From Promerops cafer (Eukaryota; Chordata; Aves; Passeriformes; Nectariniidae): DNA of 64,000 bases. The notes under the pieces are model-generated. The model did not search any database, was not told where the DNA came from, and saw only the letters and a program-made list of their open reading frames with translations. Shown piece after piece: positions 28,201 through 40,200 of the stretch (its first letter is position 1; every line of letters begins with the position of its first letter). The position numbers and the translations under genes were made by a program. Location of the stretch: contig VZSE01001754.1 of assembly GCA_013398275.1 (NCBI GenBank), forward strand, positions 1,505,140 through 1,569,139, read 5' to 3'.

Positions 28201-31200
28201 ATACACTTTAAGTTCCTTTTTTTCCACCTATAGAACTTACTGGAAAAAATTCATTCAAGTTCCCAATAAACACTTTATTAGGGAGGGGGAGTCTCAATTA
28301 CATCCCAGATTCAAAAAGAACTGAGAGGAAGTTGAGAAGCAGTAGTTTCAACATCTCATTCGTATTTAATTACACATGCCCTTTTCTCTAGGGTCATTCA
28401 ATTGTAGAATTATCTGAACTGTTAAGTTCAAGAAATTGATAAAGCAAACATTAATTACTATCAGAGATGTTTCTACTTGAGTAAAAAAATCTTTTAAGGA
28501 AAAACAAAAGTACTGAAAACCTTGAAATTCAAGCATCCCTCTCAGTTTAACTGATGCTACACCAACAAGCATAGAGGACCCTAACTCATCACCCCAGTCT
28601 GCTGCTAGAGAGTCTCCTACATCTCCCTCTTGCAATAAATACACTCTTAAGGCAGCACTGCTCTGCAGGCAGCCCTTAGAGCTTACACCATCTACACATG
28701 TACTGCAGCCATAAAGGTTCACACAGACTGTTCAAAAGGAAAGTGAATTCCATAGGGCAGTGCCTCTGACAATTAAATCCACTTTGAGCTGAGTTACATG
28801 TTACTTGGATAGAGCCCACAAGTTCTACATGAAAATCCCAGACAAGTCAGTTCAGTAGCTACGCACCATTGACACCATCTGGGATCTTAAGCCCTAAAAG
28901 ATTAATTGTCAAATTAAGTTATGACCTCTCCTGCCTTTCTTATAGGCAGATGTTGCAAGGTTTATACAGTGTTTGCCTCCTTCTGAAAAAAAGGTATTAG
29001 ATTAGATACCATTCTTCATTTTAAGAAACTGTCCTTCTCACTTCTACAAAAATTTGTCACAACACATTAAAGAACTAGAAACCACACTTAAGTCTCTGCA
29101 CTGCCCCAGTAGCAAAGAAAGCTCCTAATGTTTGCCCCCACAAAGGCCCTTTAAAGTCAGTCATGGCACAAGTGTTGTCCTTAGGCACTGCTGCCACAAA
29201 CATTTTGGTGAAAATTCTCAGCTCTTTATACAAGAGTACTTCTATTTTCACCTGGTACAGTGCCTGAACTTACTCAAAAAATTAAAGCTTAATTTTGCTA
29301 TGTTGCTTTGCTGGTTATTAGGCATAATATCCAGTTTTAAAAATAAAGGTTTTAACACACTTCACATTAAAAACCATCTGGGAAGGGATGGAAAATGAAC
29401 ATCAGTTTTGCAACACCACAGTGTTAATAGGAACTGTGTAATTATAGATAAGCCTTTTAACTGATGTTAACAAAGTCACTCTTGAAATAGAAAAATTTAG
29501 AGACCTCCTACGTTACTTTCACACAACAGATGTGCAGTTCATCTATTTAGGCTTAGAAGGATGAAAGAGCCATACAACTATGCCTGAAATGACAAAATCC
29601 AACTCAAAATTGATTGTCAGATAGTAACATAACACCCAGTGGAAAACACAGATTTTTGACAAGGTTAAAAAGCTGTCTTTAAGCTTAAGTCAACTACTTA
29701 TGCCACAAATGTATACTCTAAAAATAGTTTCATACCCCCCTAAAAATACTACTGTTATTTAAACAAGTTCCTGCTCAAACAATGGACACAGCAAGAGACA
29801 AGCACTGCTACATATGATTAAGAAGTTTAGAAGAATGCTGTACTGATTTATAACGGCATAAAGTTGTGATGGGGGGGTTGTTGTTTTGGTCATTTGGGGT
29901 TTCTTTTAACTATTTGGAGCTTAAGCCCACTTACAGGCTTTATTCCGATGCAATACATGCTAAAGAATTTTTTTAAAATTTTTTTTTTGAAACCAGCATT
30001 TGAGTATTTCTAACTGAAGTACTTCAACACAGGAAGTAGCATCTGTATTACACCTTACAAAGTAGGGTAAATAAAGCTTAAGATGACTGAAAAAGGTTCA
30101 CCTCTTTCTACAAAATATTCATTTCATTAACCTATTTTACTGGAGTACTTTGAAGAGGTTTAAATTAAGAGACCTAACTATTAGTGAAAGGAATAGTCAA
30201 AACAAAAATGTTTGACTGGAAATGGAGATCTAGCTGAAAACCTCAGCTGGCACTACTCAAGCCCTTGAAGCTCTGCAAGAAGCTCTCATCCTTGCTATTA
30301 TTTCTCAGAGCAAAAACTCCTGCTCACATGTAATTCTCTAACTCATGAAAAAAAAACAATTCCAGGCCAAAAAAGCAGAGTCATTCATAAATTTTTCACA
30401 AAGCAGAGAAGTGTAGCTGGATACAGGCTCCCGGGCTCTAGGTACCACATTTAGTATCTGCTATTCCTCCTCTTGCTCCTGCAGAAGTTGCTTTCAAATG
30501 GAGACTAAGACATCTCACATGTTTTTATTAACTAGAGGACCTGGAAAATTAAAATTCTATTTCCATGAAATATTATCATGACAGTAGGAAAGAGATCCAA
30601 AAATACATGACACTATCTTAAGTGAGTCTGAATAACTTTTATAGCTTAGGCAAACCTGCCTCTGCTTCCCACAAAAGACTCTTTTATCTGCTAAGGAAAC
30701 CACATCCCTGGAGGCATTTAAAAGGCTACAGTGGACCAAATGCTAGAAATATATATATTGTGGGAAGTAATCATGCATGAGACAGGATGATTAAGGACAT
30801 CTTTCCTCAGCCATTATTTCCACAACTGTTTTTTACAGATTGATAGCCAAACGTAAAGAGCTACTCGCACAAAATTTGATTCAAACTGCTGTACACTGCC
30901 ACCACTGAAGTTTGCTCAAGAAGTAAATTCCACAGCAGGAGGCATCTCAAGAAACTGCTCCTACCTTCCACATACCTCTTCCTCTCCAAAGAGAATTTCT
31001 TCCTGATCTTAGCAATTCTCTGGCCTCTTAACTGATTTACGTCAAACAAATACAGATTGACCAACCTCTAGCAGATTGAAGGCAACTTGCACTTCATTGT
31101 TCAAAATCCTGCAGGCATAGCAGGAGTTTACCTTTACTGAAGCTTAGAAAACCTGCAAGTATGTCACTGTACTCATTTTCATTCAGACATTTGTCCTTCA

Positions 31201-34200
31201 AGACAATATTACTCTTAAAGAAAAACCACACTGAAATACTGAAGTCTTTAGCCTCTTGCACGTAGGGGGATGCTGCATGGACAAAGAGTAGAAAAATTTT
31301 CCTTGAGGTCCACTGCTCACAATTCATTTCCAGCTATAAATTATGTTTATGCCTAGAATTACACAAAATGGATTTAAACCACTGTTTTACTTAGCTGGGT
31401 AATTTTGATATAATGTGGATATTTGAAATACAAATCATGTTATCTTTTGCTTTCTTGGTTTATGATCACTTACAGAAATTACCACCACAGGAAGAAAAGA
31501 AAAAAAAAAGCCAAACAAAAATCCAAAGTGTTTTTCAAAGTAAAGGTAGGCCAGGATTAGTTCTATTTTTCAAATGTTAAGTTAAAGGCTCCCCTGGTAA
31601 TATGTGTTTAATTTTCAGAAAAGAACTAGAATTCTGTTCCTGGCTCAATTGCTTCATTCATAGCTGTTCTTTTTGGTCTTAATCTTGTACAAGGGGAAAT
31701 TATTAGCATTATACATCTATATTTGCTACCATTTTACTGATCCAAATCAACCCCAGCACAATCCTTCTGTATACATTACTCATCTGTACTTTATTTTCCA
31801 CAAACCATATTCCAAAACCCAAGGGCATCGAGGGTGCCCTGCAGCATAAGATACCCACATATACTGCAAGGACATCTACCACGTTTTTTACCTGAGCAGT
31901 GCTGCACCATCAATGCACCACTGAGTTGCAACATGGCATACACAGGTAGAAAAACCAGACCTACATTCTGACTGAGGGATGCTGTAGTACATCTTGCAAG
32001 TGAATCACAAGAGCTTAAGTGATTACGTGCTGCAGTCGTAATTAAAGACCTTCCCCAAATCACACTACACTCGTGTGCAGGGCACAGAACAGCCTTTGCT
32101 GACTCCACAAGCAGAAATTACATCTACCCCAAATAATCTGCTTGTTCCCATTTAGACAGGAGGCTACGAGAGACAAGCTTTACATAAGCATCTCAAGCTA
32201 TTTAAAGCAACATGTTTACTATTTCCAGAACACAACCTGAATGAACTTCATGAGCCAGCACTTAACCTACTTTAGCCAGTGTAGCCCTGACTCACAGGGC
32301 AGGCACCCCGTGAGCTTAGTGAGGGACTTGATATCACTTCTTTATCTTGCACATGCTAAAACAGCAACCTGGGAGAGGGCTTACAAATGGGAGCAGCTCC
32401 TTCACTACACTAACCACAACAAGAATTCAAAGAATCAAGAAGAATGCCTCCACATTCACTTTGCTTAAACTTCGTGAGATCACAGTATGGCTAATGCATA
32501 AACCTGTCCCCATATTAACCATTACAGTAACCTCAAAGGGCAAAAACCAGCCATTGCCTGGTAGTTCTCAGACTGCAACCACACATTTTGTTACCCTGGC
32601 TTATATACCTAAATGAAATAATTAGTATTACAGCTCACCCTTGTATCTATTCACAATGGCTTCTACAAACTGGCCCACACAAAGCCAAACAAGTAAGTGG
32701 ATGCAGAGATTGCACAATAGAGACCAGGAGTTACCAGGAAAGTCTCTGTAATAATAGCAGCAGCCACCTGACCCAAGTTCAGTTGCAACACTGCTGATGT
32801 GCTCTGCCCTTTATGAAGTACTGCCTCCTCCTCCCACCCTTCAGGGACACATATACACCCCCAACATTCACCTCTGCTTTGTATATGTTTTTAAACTGCT
32901 GTTTCAACCAACTGCTGTTGGTTGAAATCACTACAAACTGCTGCCTATTCTCACATATAAGTGATACTAATTTTGCTGTTTTGATCAAAGTTGACATATT
33001 TAATTCATTTGTTCACACTCACCCTGTAATGGCTCGTTACTATATAGAGCCATTACATCACTGCTATCTGCAGCATAAAGGCAATAGTCATAAAGCAATT
33101 TTAGCTCAATTTACTTTAAGGATCAAAGTTACCCAAGTGTTTTGCCTGTTGAAGAGCTGAAACTTCAAGAAAGACTAAATCAAGCATTCCAGTGTTGCAG
33201 GTGATGAAGAACTGTTTACAAAAATCAAACTGTTGTGTAACACCGTGGAGGTCCAAGATATGGGGTTAAAAAAAGCTCATTATCAACAGAAAACAGCTCT
33301 ATCAGCAGTTGTCAGAGTTTGAACCACTGGTGCACACTCTGAAGCCCCCAAGATGCACACTGGCAGGAGCCAGGCCATGCTGGAGGAAGTATCACATTGC
33401 ACATTCATTGTTCCTGCATCCCTCAGAGCAGCTGTTCTGGTTGGGCAGGGTGCCAGCTGCAGCTTTGACCTGACCTAGTGTGGCACTTAGGATCTCTCTC
33501 AGTATCAAGAAAATCCAGTACTATAAAATCCAGATGACTTTAAAGCATTTCTAATAAAAGAAGCACCCTGTACTAGGAAATTACAGCTTCAGTCCCTGAG
33601 TTACTTGCCTGTTTAGAGACCCTTAAAACTCTTCACTGTGTTGTCTTATCAGTCTAATGTTAATTAACGCATGAGATGCCCCAGGATTCAACAGCTGGAA
33701 CTATTACTTATGTGGATAAAGCCAGGTATTTGGTATTAACTATTTAAACAGCCCAAGCACCACTTCACAGAAAACACAAATAGTTTGGGATTTTAAAGTA
33801 TGATACCAGGATTATTGCTTTCTGGAACCTCATGCCACCACATTGGAGGAGGCGTATCACAAGAATGTTGAACACTAGAAAGACTTCAAACTACAGCGTG
33901 TTGTTTGATCTAAAACAGAATTAAATCTCACTGTCACAGTGCAACTTGCCTACACACCAAAAAACATGTGCAACCTCTTGGCTGCTCTTTCCTGGTCACA
34001 CCTCAGGATCAACTGACATAACTCACTGAGCAGAGCACTGGAAAAAACTCAGCAGTTTCCACTTCAGTAAAGAAACATTTCTCTCCTCATACTGCAGTTA
34101 GCAGTCTAAACACCCCCTTGACTCATTCTGTGGCAGCCTCTGAGACAGAGAGGATTTGCTGCAGGAGAGCACAAGCCCAGAGAGGCTCTTGGCCACACTC

Positions 34201-37200
34201 AGGCAGCTCCAAACAGCAGGGTGACGGGATGTCTGCTGCCATGGAGGAAGGCTGACACTGCTCACTGCAGCCAGCTTCTGCTTTGGGTGGTTGTGAACAA
34301 ATGCTCAGCGGGCACAGACACCGTGTTCTGCTGTGCTACAACTCCCACAGCTCTTCTTGCACACAAAACTGAATGGAGAAAGTAATTTTGAGCCTTCAGG
34401 GGCTGAAAACAGCTATCATTTTTGTTATCTTTTCCTACAGTCTTTTCCACTTGTTTTTACAGCTGTCTTCATGTCCTAGAAGGTCTGATGTTTCACAAGT
34501 TTGAATTTTCAGCTTCTAGTCCAGGAAAAGATCCTTCCAGAATTTAGCACCATGTGAGAGCTAAGCAGAGGTGTACAGCAATCTGCCTGAACATTTCAAT
34601 CTCTTTCTCCAGACATGAATCACTCACTTTACTGGATATTAATGTAGCATTTTCCATGAGAATTGAAGATATGCATATTCCTTGCCAAGAGGGCATGAAA
34701 ACCTAAACCAGAGGGGGAGTGCAGTCAAGTGTGAAGGTCTGTGGAAGAATAAAACAAAGTAAAACTACATAGAAATAAACAGTTAGTGGTATTCAGAGCT
34801 GCCCAATTTCTTTACCTCTTCTAAATAAAGGTGCAAATCAGAATATTAAAGATGCAACAGTGGAAGGAGCAAGCCATGAACAAGGACAAATTAAGAACAG
34901 GCATGGATAAATTAACAATCTGAATTTTCTCATCAGTGAATTCTGAACTTAAAAAGCAATGACAATGTAAACTTTGCTTTCAGAATTAGACTTTTGATTT
35001 TCTAGCACTAATATTTGTCAAATTAATAGGGACCGAAGCAACAACGAGCAAGTATGTTTTCAGAACTCAACCAGCAAAAAAACCAGCTCAGTAATGAAAA
35101 AAAAGCCCAAAACAACCAACACCAAAACAAAAACAAGAAAATAAAACACATCAAACCAAAAAACACTTTTCATCCCCTTCTGCCTCTAAAGCTTCACCCA
35201 ACCACAGCTATTCAAGATCTTCATTCAGATATAACAGCCCTTACTTCAAGCTGAAGTAAATGAATCATTTAGTGCTGATAAATACTGATTTCAGAGAATT
35301 CCTTGCTGAGAAGCCTTCTGCAACTTTAGCAGGTGATTGTGTCAACCTCTCAGGACATGAGAGCATTGGCAGAAATGTCTACAGCCCCAAAACTTTCATC
35401 TTCAAGCAGCTGTGGCTCCAATATACCACCTTCAGATCTATCATAAATCATTTGACCCATGTTAAGCTGTCCACAAGCACTATTATCTAACTGCTGACCT
35501 GGTTTCGAGCAACTACGTGGTAAGTTGAGCTTTTTAGGAAGATTTGAGAACATCAAAATATTTGCAGTAAAGCTTAAAACAAAAATCCTTAAAAGTGCTT
35601 GTTTTCAACAGAGGTCTTTCATAAACTGACTTGGAAGTGAATTTGAAATCACAGAAGTAGTATTTTTGGAAACAATAAGGAGCCATCAAGATAGATGAAA
35701 GGAAGGTCTTACTGAACTTTCCCTAATGGTAGCCCTGATCTTCACTGAGCTTTATGCAGATATAGGACACCTTGTATGACACTTCAAAACAAGGCTTCTG
35801 TAGTATTAGCTCAAGATCTTTTGCAAAGCAGTAATTTTGCTTAAGACCACTTTGAAACTTATAAGTTTCAAAGCAAATACATCTGCCAGGATTTGGGGCA
35901 TGCAGAGAAGGTAAGATATGAAGACTCTAACAATAAAATGGGTAAGCAAGCTGACATTCTAAAAAAAAAATTATTTCTGGTATTTGATATTTCTTGGAAA
36001 CTTCAATTTTTACTTCAAATGTTTCCAGTAGTTGCCTAGTTTTTAAACAGATGTTTTCATTTAAGTTTAGCATGTTTATAAATTGATGTATTTCCAACCT
36101 ATAGTTTGTGCCTTTGCTTAAATACACAGTAGTATCTTAATAGGAAGATTCTACCGAAATAACTGGAAAGAAAACATCAGGTTTTGACACTGCAGAATAA
36201 ACTACTCATTTTATCATAAAATCATCACTTCAAAAAGTAGGAAAAAGTAGTCAAGACTGGCTAAATATTAGTGTCATATACAATTCTGCAGCAATTCTCA
36301 ACAGCCAAAAAACTTGCTACAGACATGGGCCATAACAGGTTTCCTCCATACACACTGTTTATGGATTATTTAAAAGGCGTAAGATCTGAGCAACTGAAGT
36401 TATCCAGTAGCCTCAAATATTGCATCTCACCTCCAGAGCCTGAAGAATGCAAGCATCGAGTCTAGCCAAAAAAGGGGCAGGTTTTAGATTTTACATTAAG
36501 AAACCTGCATTAGACCACACAGGCAGTTGAAAGGCAAATCCAATAATACTTCTGGTCTAGATTAGCAAACTAATCCCAACAGTGATTAACACAGAGAAAC
36601 AGGGAAGATCTGATTAGCTAACTAGTAAACTTGTATCTTAGCCAAAACTCAGAACACTGGATAGTCATACCTAGAACAGAACTGGTTACCAATCCTGTCC
36701 GTAACTAAACGGACTGCTCTACCCCCACAGCTTTATCCAAAATGTTGTATTTTTAAAGAGGAAAATCCTTTAAGATAGAAGGAAGTTGTTTCACAAAAGT
36801 ACAAGGAAAGGACAGTTGTCATAACAGAGACTTTTAGCCAAGTGGATATAAATTAGTTAGCAGACAGTTCCAGTATCTATCTCACTGGTATTTTTCCCAT
36901 GTATTTTGATGTAAAGCCTACTAATACTGGGGTACCACAAGCTGCATGTTTTAGCCAACACCGTGTCTTGTTCAGCTTTTCTTTAGCACAGCGCATCACA
37001 TACAGGGACAATGGTGCACAACTACATCCCTTCCTTACAATTTTACTGCTACTTTTGCAAACTCTGTCCTCACCACTCATATCTATCACACAAGCCTTCC
37101 AAGTCTGGTATCTACTGAAGGCAGTAGGGTTATATTCACAAGCACAAAGTGTTCTCTGACCATAATGTTACACTCAGTTTTACATTTTGAACTGTAGCAC

Positions 37201-40200
37201 TCAACTCTGTGGACAAAAACTCAAAAAAAATGAGCTCTGTTACATGCATTTGTATTACATGCAAAGCACAGGCTTGAACTGAAGTTTTCTAGTTCCTGAA
37301 TCAGCACGTCTACTCTCATGAGGAGGGAAGTAGAATTCTAAATAAAATTCTAGAGTAAAACACCTCTCCATTGAGCTAGAACACCTGTAGTTGCTATATT
37401 AGAATACTATCTCTTTCCAACTGCTTATTAGGAGCTTCTTTAGTTAATGCATTTATACAGTGGTTTGCTTGCTCTTATTTAGCCCTTTAGAATTACTCAA
37501 AGCAAGGGAAGGCTTAATCAAACAGATTTGCAGTAAGATTACTCAGAAACCACTGCATTTGGGAATACAGTGGTACAATTTTTTTTGCTACCATGTCTAC
37601 TCCATTCCCTATGGCTTCCTTGCTTTTCAAGAAGCAGGCCATTTTTCTGTGGCCTCTGCTTTTAAGCATCTTTTCAGAGCTCTCAGCATTCTATAGCAAG
37701 TAGAATGGACTTCAAGAACTGGGTTTCACAGGCAAAGTCTAAGTTGCTTTAGGGTATAGTGCAAGCAACCTGCTCTCCTGCCAAAGGTGATAGATACAGG
37801 GCACAAGCAAATCTGCAACAGCTACAAATTAGTGCCGCTGATCTAGAAACAGCCTTTCTGCAAGAGCTCCCTTCCCACACCGAGGAAAGTAAAATCTCAC
37901 CCGTGTCATTTTAAAAAAGTCTAACGATGGCCTGTTCCATCGTACATCCTCCTCCCGTCTGCGCTTCAGCCGGCTTTTCTTTTCGTTCAGGACGCAGGGC
38001 TGCGAGCGGCACCTGAGCAGGCCCTGCCGCCGGCTGAGCTCGGGTGTGGAGGTGGGAGTGCTGCTGGCTGAAGGCAGGAGATTTCCTGTCTCGGTGATGT
38101 GCTCCTGGGAGAGGGAGAGGCGGCGCCTTGGGTTAAAGTCACAAGGGCCTCCGGAATTCCAGCGGGTGCTGGAGCTCGTGCTGCCCTCGCTGCTGTCCAC
38201 AAACCCGCTGCTGGCAGAGGAAGGTCTGGGAACTGGAGAGGTGTTGAAGCTGGTGATGGTGAAGACGTTGTTTAGGGACAGGATGTTTTGTGGCAGGCTG
38301 ATGCTTGTGCTTCTCTGCAAGGTGGCACTTCCGTGGCTGTTGCAGCGCTGCAAGGTAGCGCTGCCGCCGCTGTTACAGCGTCTCTTTGACACAGGAGTCC
38401 AAACCTTGGAGCTGCCGGGCTTCCAGGGTGACCGGCAGCGAGCCAGCTCGTCCGGCTCCGACAGGGACCTGCAGTGGCGCTTGGTGGGCGGTGCCAGGGG
38501 CTGACCCGAGTTTTCGTTCAGGTTTAACTCGCTTATCCATCCTGACACCATGGACGTGTTGGAGGATTCCTGCTGCCACGGCAGGCTGCCATTGCTGGCA
38601 GCGCTGGTGCTGAACGGGCACACTGGGAAAGGGTAAGCTGAATTCCTGGTTGTGTCAGGCTGGATTGGGTAACCCCCATTTAAAGCTTTCCAAGGACTGT
38701 CTTCTGAAAGAAAAAAAAGATACAGGTGGAAAGATGAAAGGAGAAAGAACAATTTGTTTTAAACCTAGTTTAATGTAAAGCCATCAAAATCGTCTTTAGA
38801 AGGATAAGCCATAAATACCCAGCTCTTAATCAAAACTTTACACTAAAAAAAGTAGGAAATTCAAAAAAACAAAGACCGAAGTATTTCATCAGGAACTGAT
38901 CCAGGCATTCCAATATTTATGTACCTTGTTAATACTTTTTCCTTTATACTAAATAATTAAAATATGCTTTTTTCAGTGAGCAACAAGACAGTTTCCTTGT
39001 GCACATACCACAATTAAATCACTTAATGGTGAACAACCTCAGGTACAACCAAAACAGATTACCAATGTGAGAAGCCATCAGGGAACTTTTATTTTTATTT
39101 TTTTATGCAAGGGCAGGATAATCACTTCAGACTGCTGTTCTTCATTTAGCTCTTATGCTTTTCTATTAAGAACACCTTATTAAAGAGAACTTCCAAAGGG
39201 TGTTCACATTCTCTGCTCCGAAAAGCTTTACTTTAAATTAGAAACAGCATAAAGTTAAATCAAACTGAAGACTGTTGCCTTCCCCTGCTTACACTCTGAA
39301 TATAAGAAAAAACCCCAATCTTAATTTAATGCATAAAATAAAGTATCCCTCAAGAACCTCCTGCAAGTTTTACTCTGAATGCAGACATAGTGCACAACTT
39401 CTCATTTGAAGTGGCAACGCTGGGTTAAAAGCAGTCTGCCAGTGCAGCCTCTCACTCTTTTGTGAAGCGTTTCTTTGAGAACATTCTGCACATTTTACAG
39501 CTGTTCCTCCACATTATACAATGAAGTGTAAGAAGAACTACAGCAGACTTAGGATTTGCAAATTGAAAAGCAGCAAAACTGTTGGCCAGCTAACAGTGCT
39601 TCATGCTTGGTTAGAAAATTTGCTAATTTAAACCAATTAGCCAAATAAGTTTCACTTATCCTGGCTTTAAAGAAAGAACATTTAAAATACCCATTTTTTC
39701 CCATACACCTATTTTAAGAACCTAGATAGAGCCTAAACACTGAATACTAGTATATTCTTATGGTTGACTTTCTAAACTAAATTTTAGAGTAATCAACAGC
39801 TAAAAGATTTGCTGAGTAGCTTTAAAAGTTGCAAACCCAAATAGTTGTACATGTTGCATGCCCAAAGTATGTCATGGATTATCCTGTTTATTTGGATCTT
39901 ATTTAAAGAACACCCTATTGTCTCAAAATCATTTAACTGTGCAGACAGCTGGCCTATTCAAACATGTTTTATTAGAATTCCTCTGTCCTTCCTCCTCCAT
40001 TCTTTCAGATGGGTACAACCACATACTGTGCTTTGCCTTAAGCATGCAAGCTCTCCAAGGCAGGCACCATCCATAATTCAATGCAAGTAAAAGAGCCAAC
40101 ACAATGGGATCCAGCTAATGTTTGAAACTCCTAGCATCTACTGTAGGACAATTTCCTAGCTGGGACTCACCTGATTTTTTAAAATCCTTAGGAAGCTTTC

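Larger units (their letters stand above)
1250..37900 (-). other. FAM53A: Large FAM53A intron (about 36.6 kb), no second gene seen
   Basis: AT-rich, CpG-poor intronic DNA between the central and terminal exons. Many short open frames occur on both strands; the longest is 181 codons (8467-9012, plus). None has a recognisable domain or a coherent exon chain. I saw no tRNA, rRNA or recognisable LINE copy here. Local structures listed separately are homopolymer runs, an 18-bp tandem repeat at 19.69 kb, a G-rich run at 27.84 kb, hairpins at 32.90 and 33.03 kb and a palindrome at 35.85 kb. Regulatory elements are likely in an intron of this size but cannot be proven from one sequence. Confidence 0.85.

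Noticed and set aside
37987..38202. Ala/Pro-rich minus-strand frame within the same exon
   Set aside because: Out-of-frame shadow of the FAM53A CDS.
38046..38504. 152-codon plus-strand open frame opposite the central FAM53A exon
   Set aside because: It is a shadow of the GC-rich coding exon on the other strand; no family resemblance, no splice signals and no flanking coding sequence.
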